Below, in pieces: positions 45,887 through 56,428 of a stretch of DNA of 64,000 bases. Positions within the stretch are counted from its first letter, which is position 1; every line of letters starts with the position of its first letter. The position numbers and the translations under genes are program-made. A model generated the notes under the pieces. That model was not told where the DNA came from. It saw nothing but the letters and a program-made list of their open reading frames with translations, and did not search any database. Source of the DNA: Viridothelium virens (Eukaryota > Ascomycota > Dothideomycetes > Trypetheliales > Trypetheliaceae); contig ML991839.1 in NCBI GenBank assembly GCA_010094025.1, positions 62,001-126,000 on the forward strand, given 5' to 3'.

Positions 45887-48474
45887 ATGTCAGCCGTGGC
45901 ACAATCTTCCGATGGCGCTTCGGAGGAGGGGAATTTGAAGCTGGTTAACCGTCTCAGCGAGAGCCGAAGCCCATATGTAAGCTCGCTCTCATGTATATGA
46001 TCGGTTCAGAAGTAGCGAGATTCAATACTGATCCGACATTGCCCATGTAGGTTCGAGAGCACATGGACAATCCAGTAGCATGGCAGATGTGGAATTTAGA
46101 GTCGTTGGCTCTTGCCAAGAAATCTAATCGCCTCCTTTTTGTCAGCATAGGGTACTCGGCCTGTCATTGTACGTCACGTCCGTCGTTGTATGATTCCTTC
46201 TGATCATGACCATTGCGATACAGAGTCAAAGCACTAATTCCAGCAAGGGTGTCATGTAATGGAGCGCGAGTCTTTTTCAAATCCGCTGATTGCCTCCCTA
46301 CTCAACAAGCATTTCATCCCCTTGAAATTGGATCGCGAAGAACGCCCAGACGTTGATAGGATATACATGAATTACGTGCAAGCCATAAATGGTTCTGGTG
46401 GGTGGCCGCTCAATGTGTTTCTCACACCTGATCTGGAGCCACTTTTCGGTGGAACATACTTTCCAGGACCAGACTCTACAACCCCCGGCGTAGGTCGCAC
46501 AAGCTTTGAGGGTATTCTGAAGAAAATGCAAGAAGTGTGGACCACTCAACAAACGCGATGCAGACAATCAGCAGGAGAGATAACCCAACAGCTGAAAGCT
46601 TTTGCGCAGGAGGGGACACTGGCGCCAAGGCAGAGAGGAGGGGTCCAAGAAGATGGGGACGAACCAGACGCCCTAGAGTTGGACTTACTGGAAGAGGCGT
46701 ACGAACATTTTGAACATCGATTTGACAACCAATTCTCGGGATTTGGGAGAGCACCAAAATTCCCAACACCAGTTAACCTAAGATTTCTATTACGGTTAGG
46801 CGCACAGTTAAAACAAAAGGTAGAAGTCTCAGCATTCGAGAAACCTATGGGTATCCCCGAAATACGGGATATTGTCGGCGAAGAGGAATGCAAAAAAGCT
46901 GGGAGCATGGCTATAAGAACACTTGAGGCAATGGCTAAGGGAGGCATTAAAGATCAAATTGGGGAAGGGTTTGCAAGATACAGTGTCACCCGTGACTGGA
47001 GCCTTCCGCACTTCGAGAAAATGTCGGTGTTCTTCCGGGAAACTTAAACGGAAAAGGTTTAATGAAAGTGCTAATGAATGGGAATAGGCTCTACGATAAT
47101 GCGCAGCTTCTGCCGACGTATCTTGACGCTTACCTTCTGTCCCCCTCTCCTCTGCTACTCGAAACAGTTCACGATCTGGCCACATATCTCACCTCTCCTC
47201 CATTACATTCCACCGCCGGCGGCTTTTTTTCCGCCGAAGATGCTGACAGTCCGTCAACTGCAGACGACTCAGAGAAGCGTGAAGGCGCATTCTATGTTTG
47301 GACCCTGAAGGAGCTTCAATCGGTCATTGGGAACGATAGAGATGCCGATGTGCTTGCTCGTTATTATGGTGTTCGGGAGAATGGCAACGTGGCACCTGAA
47401 CACGATGCGCATGACGAACTCATTAACCAAAATGTTTTGTTCATATCTCAGCGGGCCAGCATTATTGCTAAAGAACTTGGGATGAGCAAGAGCCAGGTCC
47501 AGAGCATTATCAAGGAAGGACGAGTGAGATTAAGAACACACCGAGAAAAGACGAGGCCGAGACCCGTTCTGGATGACAAAATTGTGACGGCTTGGAATGG
47601 ACTGGCTATTGGAGGTCTCGCGCGAAGTGCCGCTGTACTTGAGAGCTTGAATGAGGCTACAGACGAGGACAAATCGAGAGCGAAGCGATACAGAGAGGCT
47701 GCAGAGAAAGCGGCTACATTTATCAAAAAAGAGTTGTACGACGAAATGGATGGGCTTCTATGGCGTGTCTATCGTGAAGGAAGAGGTGACACACCAGCAT
47801 TTGCAGACGACTACGCGTTCCTAATCAGTGGCTTGATCGACTTGTATGAAGCCACTTTTGATGACAAGTATCTCGCATTTGCCGATCGCTTACAACGTGG
47901 GTCTAACAATTATGGGATCGGAATTGGCAGATTGCTGATGCTGTCTACAGAGTCCCAAATCTCCCTTTTCTACGATAGTCTCCACTCGGGTTTCTTCTCC
48001 ACTACCGCCGACGCTCCAGATCTTATCCTACGCCTCAAAGACGGCATGGATAGCGCTGAACCGTCTGCCAATGGCGTCGCAGCCTTGAATCTATATCGAT
48101 TATCTTCTTTACTGAATGATCCGGAGTTTAACGGGATAAGGTACTCGGCTTATGCGAAGGGCACCTTGGAGGCCTTTAGCGCGGAGATGATTCAGCATCC
48201 GTACCTATTTGCAGGAATGCTAGAGAGCGTCGTCGCGAACAATGTGGGGATCAGGAGCGTGGTAATAAGTGGGTCACATGAGAAGTTAGAACAACAGATA
48301 AATCAGATAAGAACGAGGCCATCAGGGCTGACAGAAACAGTTGCTAGGATTGGTGGTAGCTCAAAGTCTAGTTGGCTTAAAGATAGGAATGAGTTGGTTG
48401 CGAACATAGATGAGACGAAGGCAGCCGTCTCGTTTTGTGAAGCGGGAACATGCAAGGCCGAGCTCATCTTTTGA
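45887..48474 (+). CDS. DUF255/SPATA20-like thioredoxin-fold protein
   Basis: A 771-aa protein of the YyaL/SPATA20 family: an N-terminal thioredoxin-like domain followed by an (alpha/alpha)6-barrel related to sugar epimerases. Biochemical activity is not established. Exons are 45887-45976, 46051-46168, 46248-47022, 47088-47896 and 47951-48474. The redox motif is GYSACHWCHVMERESF, split by intron 2. KLDREERPDVD and GGWPLNVFLTPDLEPLFGGT are family landmarks, as is LPHFEKMLYDNAQLL across intron 3. The intron-3 donor is a poor GTCGGT but has no in-phase rival. The last intron (47897-47950) is 54 nt and stop-free, so an unspliced form of 789 aa is possible; family alignment argues for removal. Confidence 0.88.
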
Positions 48475-48880
48475 CCAGGCAAAGGCCAGGCTGCGCTTTG
48501 GACTACATCTGATCGAATTTCTGGATCGGAGGAAGATCGTGATGATGAACATGATGCATTTCCACGGGTAATGAGCACAATCACGAGTCAAATCAATTTC
48601 TGATATCCGAGCGAAGCGATTGTGGCGCAACAAGGTGTCTTCGTCATCGTAATTTATTATTGCTTTGACTTTATCAGTCCTCGCTGAGGAAACGCCTTGT
48701 ATGATACTTATCTGGGTAGTTATTTTGAATGAAGAATATAGCTCGTTAGACTAATCTTCGGCGCCTAGCTTTTACGCTCAAAGAAATCATCCATATCACA
48801 TCAAGATCGTCCGGGCGACCCCGAGAAGACGTCAGGCTCTCTTCCACAGCATTTAGTCCCCTTTTTGACGCGCCTCTCCC
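48475..48880. other. intergenic between convergent genes
   Basis: About 400 bp between the 3' ends of the DUF255 gene (plus) and the release-factor homologue (minus). It should hold both 3' UTRs. Nothing else was seen. Confidence 0.5.
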
Positions 48881-49601
48881 CTATGACCTATGACGGACCT
48901 CCTGGCCTGCAACGTGCCGAGCCGTCTCCTCTCTTTTGCTTGATCCGACAAAAGTTGCTGCATTTTCAGCAAGAGTTGTCAAACCCACCTCATCGCTGCA
49001 ATCATCTGTCTCGTCGATCGCCCCGGGTGTGCTTTTTTCCTGTTCTTCTCGCAGCAACCTATACTTCCTCCGTTTTTTCTTGTCCGCACTTGCCTTCTTC
49101 TTCTTCGCTAGCTGTGCCTTGAGGGCCTTTCGACTTTGGTCGCCGAGCTTGATTTCTTCGAGTCTTTCAGCGAGGATGCGACGGGCGATCTTTCGGTTTT
49201 GAGACCGGGACCGAGTCTCCTGGGACTTGACGACTATACCGGTAGCAAGATGTTTTAACTGAACTGCGCATGAGGTTTTGTTCTTCACAAGGATGTCAGA
49301 CTCGCTCAGGTAGCTATCAAGGAGAGCTTGCAGATGATTCATTCCCTTAAGCAGCGACGTGGGTGAAGTGATAACAAGGTCTACCAACAATTTTTTGTCC
49401 TCCAGGACCGGTACCCTTTAAGAAGGCTTCTTGAATTTCGTTCTCATCAACCGTAGGCCGAGGTGGCATTGGCTTAGCACAGGCACATAACGCCGTGCTA
49501 AAGCCATGTTTGGTGATCCTCGGTCTGGGCAAGGTATAGAGAACAGCGGGAGACTCAGTCAGAGTTCTAATAAGCCGCTGAAGCATGAAAGCTTTCCCCA
49601 T
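48881..49601 (-). CDS. mitochondrial RF-1-domain protein (RSO55/MTRFR-like)
   Basis: A 204-aa class-I release-factor homologue lacking codon-recognition domains, like yeast Rso55 and human MTRFR, which rescue stalled mitochondrial ribosomes. Exons are 49601-49389 and 49282-48881, with a 106-bp intron (donor GTTGGT, branch CTGAC, acceptor GTGAAG). The intron splits the catalytic loop: GTGPGGQKI joins NKTSCAVQL, with GGQ at residues 67-69. The basic, Arg/Lys-rich N-terminus suits mitochondrial targeting. The C-terminal extension (RKALKAQLAKKKKASADKKK) is highly basic, as expected for ribosome-tail insertion. The donor is not ideal but is fixed by frame and family. It is divergent from MCM7, with 318 bp between starts. 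Confidence 0.88.
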
Positions 49602-49919
49602 CGCTCTGCAACATATTACTAGGAGTTGAGCTATGCAGCCGGTGGCTTGTGGAGGGACGCAAGAATTTGCGGCAAGGGTACGGAGTAGAGAACTGAGAGG
49701 TTATCGTAAATCATTGGCCATAGCGTTGGCGAAACGCGCGAACGACACGGCTTAACGCGAGACGCGTTCTCTTAGGTACAGAAACATACATCCCGCTTTT
49801 CGATTTCCTCGAGACTACACATATCTGATTCCACCGTAATGACGAATCGCTTATCCAATTGACGTACACTTTAATCCTTTGACTCCGATCGCTTCTGAGG
49901 TGTAATATCACATTTAGCA
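49602..49919. promoter_or_regulatory. shared divergent promoter, RSO55-like gene and MCM7
   Basis: A 318-bp spacer. An MCB element ACGCGT lies at 49762-49767, and an E2F/MBF-like CGCGCGAA sits about 25 bp away (49733-49740). In yeasts these sites bind MBF and give G1/S expression of replication genes, which fits MCM7. TACGGAGTA occurs at 49679-49687. Confidence 0.5.
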
Positions 49920-52577
49920 ATGGCCCTTCTAATTGCGCGTGCGCCTGTGGACTATCTCGAGCAGCAAGGTTCGTTCAGTATTCTGGACATATCATTGTAC
50001 TACGCTTACATGTCTCCAAAGCTGCTTTTGAAGATTTCCTGACATCCTACAAGGGAAATAGCTCATCTGACACTGCCAATGCCTTGGACGACTTACATAT
50101 CGATGAGGACGGTCTCAGTGATGAATACGACTTCATGGACGATGCAGACGGAGGCGACATTTCGCGGAGGCAGGGTGTGACAAATGGTGGTCCCAAGAAA
50201 AAATACATGAAGATGCTGCAAGATGTAGCCGACCGCAACGCAAGCCAAGTCCTAATAGAGCTGGACGATGTAGACGAAGTGCGCCACTCGCAATATCTTT
50301 CACACAATCGCTAATCCACCCGTGAGCGCAGTACGAAAAGTCCCTGGAAGGCCAGTCTTCTGGATTGAAGCTCGTAGAGTCAATCGAGAAGAATGCGAAT
50401 TCATACATCGAGCTTTTATCAAGAGCGGTTGATAAAGTTATGCCACAGCCTTCGAAAGAGCCGACGTGTGACTGTCCTCTCTCTTATGCCTCAGGATTGA
50501 CTAGGCTGACACACTCTAGGTTCAAGGACGACGTTCTGGATATCGTCATGACACAGCGCTCAAAACGGAATGAGAGGATACAAGAGGCTATGGATTCAGA
50601 TATCGCTGCCGACTCTCCCGAATCGATTTTCCCACCTGAGCTCACCCGGAGATACACTCTTAATTTCAAACCAATGACCCCAGCTGGATCGAGCAGTGAG
50701 CGCAATTCAAAGGCGATGGCAGTCCGGCACGTGAAAGGCGAACATTTAGGCCACCTCATTACGGTCCGGGGCATCACAACCAGAGTCTCGGATATTAAGC
50801 CTTCAGTGCAGGTCAACGCATACTCTTGCGACATCTGCGGTTCTGAGGTGTTCCAGCCGGTCACTACCAAGCAATTCACACCCTTGGTGGATTGTCCCTC
50901 GGCTGAATGCCAAACAAACAATTCCAAAGGCCAACTCTTCCTCTTAACTCGCGCTTCCAAATTTCTTCCTTTCCAAGAGGTCAAAATCCAGGAGATGGCG
51001 GACCAAGTCCCAGTTGGGCATATACCTCGTCAACTGACAATCCACTGTCATGGAACACTCACTCGGCAGATTACTCCCGGAGATGTAATTGATGTTGGAG
51101 GCATCTTCCTTCCCACACCTTATACCGGCTTCAAGGCCATCAAAGCAGGCCTTCTCACAGACACCTACCTAGAGGCACAGTATGTCAGGCAGCACAAAAA
51201 AGCTTATGACGATATCATCCTTGCGCAACCTACGATCCGACGTATGGATGAATTGGAGCGTTCTGGACAGCTCTATGAGTTTCTCTCCCGCAGTATCGCT
51301 CCTGAAATTTTTGGTCATGCAGACGTGAAGAAAGCTCTTCTGCTACAATTGATTGGCGGAGTGACCAAAAGTATGGGCGATGGGATGCGAATCCGTGGCG
51401 ACATCAACATCTGCCTCATGGGCGATCCTGGTGTCGCCAAATCCCAACTCCTCAAATATATCACCAAAGTCGCTCCACGCGGCGTCTACACCACTGGTCG
51501 AGGTAGCAGTGGCGTGGGTCTTACCGCGGCTGTGATGCGAGACCCTGTCACCGACGAGATGGTCCTCGAAGGCGGCGCTCTCGTCCTTGCTGACAATGGC
51601 ATGTGCTGCATCGACGAATTCGATAAGATGGACGATGGCGACCGGACCGCCATCCACGAAGTCATGGAGCAGCAGACTATCTCCATCTCCAAAGCCGGCA
51701 TCACCACTACTCTCAATGCCCGTACTTCTATCCTCGCGGCAGCAAATCCCCTCTACGGCCGCTACAATCCGCGTATCTCCCCCGTCGATAATATCAACCT
51801 CCCCGCCGCCCTCCTTTCCCGTTTCGACATCCTCTTCCTCATCCTGGATACGCCATCTCGCGACGCCGATGAGGAGCTGGCCCGCCATGTCACCCATGTC
51901 CACATCCACAGCAAGCATCCCGAAGACGCCTCCGGCGTCGTATTCTCCCCACATGAGGTCCGGCAGTGGGTTGCACGCGCGCGGAGCTACCGTCCCGTTG
52001 TGTCCAAGGGTGTCAGCGACTACTGCGTTGGCGCGTACGTGCGCATGCGCCAGCAGCAGAAGCGGGACGAGGGCGGGAAGAAGCAATTCACGCATACGTC
52101 GCCACGGACGCTGCTGGGCGTTCTACGGCTCTCGCAGGCTTTGGCACGGTTGCGATTCGCGGAGGAGGTCATCACGGAAGATGTGGATGAGGCGCTGAGG
52201 CTCGTAGAAGTGAGTAAGGCAAGTCTCTATGAAAGTGGGAGGGAGAGAGGCGACCAAACGAGCAGTAGTAAAATTTATAATTTGGTGCGAGGAATGAGGG
52301 CGAGTGGGGCTGCGGCTGTTGGGGACGGTTCGAGTGGAGAGTTGGATCTGAGGAGAGTCCGGGAAAGGGTACTGGCGAAGGGATTTACAGTGGACCAGTT
52401 TGAGCAAGCGATTGATGAGTACGCATTGCTAGACGTGAGTAACCACCTTGCCATGCCGATATGAAATGAGAAACTGACTAACGTGGTTGATAGGTGTGGC
52501 AAACGGCAGCAGAAGGCACTCGCTTGGTTTTTATTGAGGCTGGAGATGACATAGATATGGATGACGAATACGCATAG
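49920..52577 (+). CDS. MCM7: MCM7 replicative helicase subunit
   Basis: An 812-aa subunit of the nuclear MCM2-7 replicative helicase. Five exons: 49920-49968, 50022-50278, 50332-50465, 50520-52434 and 52494-52577 (introns 53, 53, 54 and 59 bp). The zinc finger is CDICGSEV...CPSAEC near 249. The AAA+ core has Walker [10 protein letters not shown] near 447, Walker B CIDEFDKM near 510 and the arginine-finger SRFD near 579. The C-terminal winged-helix region ends with [16 protein letters not shown]. The 54-nt third intron is stop-free and in frame; removal gives KEPTFKDDVL, the expected family spacing, and retention would add 18 residues. The length agrees with other fungal MCM7 proteins. Upstream MCB-type sites suggest G1/S control. 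Confidence 0.97.
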
Positions 52578-53002
52578 GATTATCTGGACTGGAGTCTGGA
52601 TTTTGGCGCATGGTCAGCGTCCGTTTTACACAGTATGTCTCGTAGGTTAAGCCTTGCTCAATCGGCAAGAAAGTAGCTTTTTGCAATCATTGAAGGGCAG
52701 GATTAACTTACAGAGGCCCCGTCTGTTCTGGTCACACCTGAGGATCAGCAAGATACGATGGTGCCACAGAACTGAGACCCTCTTAGTAACTAGGTATGAT
52801 AGCAAGTTACATTCTAAACAACTTTCGAGTATGGTAAAACTCGAGAGCACATGCCCAATTTACATAGTACCTAGGTAGGCATGTTATACTTATGGCCATA
52901 CTAGTCCAGTGCTATTTCGCTGATCCTTTTTCGCCACCATTCTCGCAATTCTTTCTCTCGTTCTGCTCTTCAGAAGAGAACTAAGTTCCCCCATCGCCTT
53001 GT
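52578..53002. other. intergenic between convergent MCM7 and MPC1
   Basis: About 425 bp, with both 3' UTRs expected. A TACCTAGGTAGG motif lies near 52867. No other structure was seen. Confidence 0.5.
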
Positions 53003-53624
53003 CTACTTCTCCCTCAAAACCTCTTTTATCCCTTCACTTACCGCGCCCTCGGCCTTTCTCACCCCCTGCCTTGCCTTCTCTTCCAAAACCTTCTCTCTAC
53101 CACCAAAATTCCAATAATTTAGATACCGATATCCTTGAGTACATTGCGCGGAGAAATTGACAATGTGGCAGCCGAAAAGGAGGTAGTTCCTAGGCGTGAC
53201 GGCCATAGCATAGCGCATAAAGACAGCGGAGTAGCCGACGAGGGCCATGGTCATTGTGCCAGAGATACTATGATGAAGTATTAGCGAGAGTTAGTGAGAG
53301 TGGGAATCGACCAGGTTGCGACTATTCTGGAAGCTTGGGAAGATTGGTGGCAGAAAGTAGAGACGAACGCATGTGTAAGAGACGATTTACATTTCGGGGT
53401 CTTTCTGAGTGTCTAATACTGCTGCGATGGGAATACCAAAGTTTGAGGCTGGCCCCCAGAAATCTGAAACTCGATTAGTTGTGCAGTCACTGCGTTCGAC
53501 TCATTCAATCGTCGTATGCCTGTGAACGATGTGGATTGGAGGAAGACTCACGCGTTGAGCAGAGGTAATCGGTTACTGGGTTGGCTCGTATCCGCGTATT
53601 GAGCGCTTTGATTGCAGCGGCCAT
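53003..53624 (-). CDS. MPC1: mitochondrial pyruvate carrier subunit MPC1
   Basis: A 136-aa inner-membrane protein that pairs with an MPC2-type subunit to import pyruvate. Exons are 53624-53552, 53463-53391 and 53267-53003, with introns of 88 and 123 bp. Family landmarks are [20 protein letters not shown] across intron 1, [20 protein letters not shown] across intron 2, then [19 protein letters not shown] and the third helix ending YRYLNYW. The last ~35 residues are charged. The length is within the usual 110-150 aa. Start and phases are unambiguous. Confidence 0.93.
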
Positions 53625-54027
53625 ACTGAAGGAAATGGATTGCGCGCACAGAATGGAGAGGATGTACGAGGAGCGTAGAGGAAAAGGCGTCGTTTAGCAG
53701 AAGGCCGCTGAGGTTGCGGTTGAGGTGTGCAGGCCCCGGATTTCGGAGCTTGGAGGGCGCAAAGTTAGCCCAGCATACGACGCCGCGGACGCGAGGTCGG
53801 CGAACAGGGCGGCGGTCTACCGGGGCAAATATAATACGTATTAGAAACGCATATATATCACGCATGAACATGGAGGATTCTATGTTCTAAGCCTCGTGTA
53901 TTTACGTTGACTTAAGACAGTTCAGTCAGGCATCTCTGAGTTCTGATTGCCAAAATGGTACATGGATTTCTGCTGTTTACAGTCTACTGCCTCGTACTCG
54001 AGAAGTTGAATTTATTGCTTCATAATT
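53625..54027. other. intergenic, MPC1 promoter side
   Basis: About 400 bp containing the MPC1 promoter and leader and the region downstream of the alpha-box relic. No gene or repeat was recognised. Confidence 0.5.
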
Positions 54028-54408
54028 CTACAGTTTTCGAGCGCGATCTAAGGTGCCAACAGCATCACAGAACCACTCGCCTTCGGTCATCTGCAAGCCC
54101 CTAGTGGAGAGGTACTCTGCTGAAGCGATGATTCCAATGAACGGGGTTACGAGCTCAAGGAATTTAGACAGGTCGGCGTTATCTTTACCCTGCTGATCGC
54201 GAATCTTGGAGTAGACTTTGGCAAGGACGGTCCATCTGGCTTGGAAGTGGTTCCCCTGCCACAGTACGGTGAGGAGAAGTGAAATAGCTTTCTGTCGAAA
54301 GTCCAAGAAGATGGGGGACTAGTAGACTTGAAGAAAATTAGTATCACTGGTGCCTGAATTGCAAAGGACAAACATACCGTGAAACGCTATGTAGGTTGTC
54401 AGTATGGC
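54028..54408 (-). pseudogene. MAT1-1-1 alpha-box fragment outside a MAT locus
   Basis: The minus strand encodes a near-complete mating-type alpha-box (DNA-binding domain of MAT1-1-1). It reads TYIAFH, then after a 51-bp intron (54327-54377) SPIFLDFRQKAISLLLTVLW, HFQARWTVLAKVYSKIRD, and FIGIIASAEYLSTRGLQMTE. This follows the family pattern FRSYYSPLF...LW.DPF...W.....YS.IR. The intron is well formed (GTATGT, TACTAAT, TTCAAG). A TAG codon stands where the family has its second Tyr of SYYSP. No ATG or N-terminal region is present, because the homology begins within about 15 bp of the SmB stop codon. Retained intron plus truncation point to DNA-level duplication followed by decay. It could still be transcribed as SmB 3' UTR. 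Confidence 0.8.
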
Positions 54409-54416
54409 TAGACCTG

Positions 54417-55367
54417 CTATCTGTTGCCACCAAAACCTCCTGGAGGAAAACCACGCCCTTGACCAGGTGGCTGGAATCCGGCAGGTTGGAAGCCTGCTAG
54501 TATTGGATTAGTACCAAGGTCGAATGGTTAGAGTTCCGGAACTTACTTGCTCCCGGAGGTGGCGGTCCTCCTGGAAAACCTTGGGTTGGTGGAGGAAATC
54601 CAGCTACACACAGTATCAGTGTCATGTTATACTGCTCGTAGGCATATGGGGATACTGACGAGCTCCACCTGGTGGCCCACCTCTTCCTAAGCCACCTGCT
54701 CCAGGGAAATTTCCACCTGGAGGGAATTGACCTGGAAATCCAGGCCCACCGACGCCGGCAGCTGGACCAGTCAAACCGCCAGGCAAGCCTCTACCTGCTG
54801 GTCTACTGATCCCGGTTCCAGCCGCCATCGTTGCTGGTGCGCCTGTGGCCCCACCTGGGGCGCTGGTGCCTAATCTCGCTGAGGGATCACTTGGAGGTGG
54901 ACCATCGACTGAGCAAGAGACAATGTGGGTACCGCGAACGATGGTGAGACCCAGCGTACGCTTCTCTTCACTTTCAACTAGAGTAGGTGGCGCCTGCCCG
55001 GGTGCTTGTTGTGCTTTGGTCGGCTTGCGTTTGACACGTCTGAATTCTTCCGTATCTGCTAGGACAAGGTTCATGTGCTTGAGAGATGTCAGTGCTATAT
55101 GGAGAGATTCTACGACTGGGTGACGATGACTATACCTTATCAAACGCAAGCATCTGGCCGGTCATCTGGCGTCCGTCTGTAAGAGTGATGCGCATGCGAT
55201 AATTGATCTGAAGTGAGGTTAGAGTAAATCATGCATGCAGAACAAAACGATTACTCACTAGGTTTGTCTAAATTGAGCGAAGTCAGCTGGGCCTGTCAAC
55301 GCAAAGCTTTCCTCGTGAAAAAGAATGCGGTGTCGCCTACCATCTTGCCAGTTTTATTTTGCGCCAT
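54417..55367 (-). CDS. SMB1: Sm protein B of spliceosomal snRNPs
   Basis: A 219-aa core Sm protein that assembles in the heptameric ring on U1, U2, U4 and U5 snRNAs. Six exons: 55367-55341, 55267-55259 (9 nt), 55207-55136, 55077-54660, 54603-54547 and 54493-54417. The Sm1 motif is INYRMRITLTDGRQMTGQM, followed by AFDKHMNLVLADTEEFR; Sm2 is LGLTIVRGTHIVSCSVDGPP. The tail is the usual Gly/Pro-rich repeat region (GRGFPPGGFGGNR at the end), which binds proline-reading factors. The 9-nt micro-exon supplies TNL between MAQNKTGKM and INYR, the spacing expected in fungal homologues. It is divergent from RPL11 with 303 bp between starts. An alpha-box relic begins just after the stop. Confidence 0.95.
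55259..55267 (-). other. 9-nt micro-exon of the SmB gene
   Basis: The sequence ACAAACCTA lies between acceptor CAATTTAG and donor GTGAGTAA. It encodes Thr-Asn-Leu in phase 0 on both sides. Its inclusion gives exactly three residues between the start peptide and INYRMR, matching fungal SmB spacing. Skipping stays in frame but shortens the N-terminal helix. Confidence 0.75.
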
Positions 55368-55670
55368 GGCTTAAAGACCGCGCCCAAAGGCGTCTTTCCG
55401 AGTTCTAAAAGAGCAGGTTTATACTGAGGATACGTAGAAGTTTGGAAGTCCAAACGGAAGGAGATAAGTTGAAGATCAAAGTGAGTGGTGTGATATTGTG
55501 GTCGCGGTCTTTGCGAGCAATCTTCGAAGCTTTGGACTTCTGAAGTTCACAATGGTCTGTGCTCAAGCAGCTTCCGAGGTTCATCCATCTGCACACAAAC
55601 CTACATTTTGACTGCGCACCGCGAACTATTGACGCACCAAGATTCCCACCCCCTTCATCAGGTATCCGAA
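55368..55670. promoter_or_regulatory. shared divergent promoter, SmB and RPL11
   Basis: A 303-bp spacer between divergent starts of two constitutive genes, so it probably acts as a bidirectional promoter. No clear TATA box or known ribosomal-protein element was identified. Confidence 0.4.
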
Positions 55671-56428
55671 ATGGTACGCAGCATTCTCATGACGTCTTCT
55701 GGCTAGACTGACGGCAATAATAAGGCAAAAGGTCAGAGCTCCACGCAACAGGCTACAGAAGAGCTGAGGGGCAGCGGCGGCAAGGACAAGAGCAGCAATC
55801 CCATGCGCGAGCTCCGCATCCAGAAACTTGTACTCAACATCTCCGTTGGTGAATCTGGCGACAGACTCACACGAGCGGCAAAAGTGCTCGAGCAATTGAG
55901 CGGCCAAACACCTGTCTATAGTATGATTGAATCTGCACATCTATCAGTTCTCCTGTTTCCACTTCCTCTGACAAGGTCTCCTGAATAGGCAAAGCTCGCT
56001 ACACCGTCCGAACGTTCGGTATCCGTCGTAATGAGAAAATCGCAGTGCACGTCACCGTCCGTGGACCCAAGGCTGAGGAAATTCTTGAGCGTGGATTAAA
56101 AGTCAAGGAATACGAGTTGAAGCGACGCAACTTCTCCGAGACTGGTAACTTTGGGTTCGGAATCAGTGAGCACATTGATCTGGGTATTAAATATGATCCT
56201 GCCATTGGTATCTATGGTATGGATTTCTACTGTTGCATGTGAGTAGTTTGAATGCCCCCTCAAGTGGCTGGCATCGGTGGAGGTTAACTTCGGCTTTGTA
56301 GGACCCGTCCAGGAGAGCGCGTTGCAAAGCGTAGACGTTGCAAGAGCAAGGTCGGCCACTCACATAAGATCGACCAAAGTGAGACAATCAAATGGTACAA
56401 GAACAGGTTTGAGGGTATTGTCCGATGA
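55671..56428 (+). CDS. RPL11: large-subunit ribosomal protein uL5 (RPL11)
   Basis: A cytosolic ribosomal protein that contacts 5S rRNA in the central protuberance. Exons are 55671-55673 (ATG only), 55725-55920, 55989-56238 and 56302-56428, giving 191 aa. The body is highly conserved: [80 protein letters not shown] and [20 protein letters not shown]. The usual length is about 174 aa. With the first acceptor (branch CTGAC, AATAATAAG) there are 20 extra Ser/Gly/Gln-rich residues. Using an acceptor CGGCAAG before 55785 gives [11 protein letters not shown] and 171 aa. The first has better splice signals; the second fits family length better. Confidence 0.93.
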
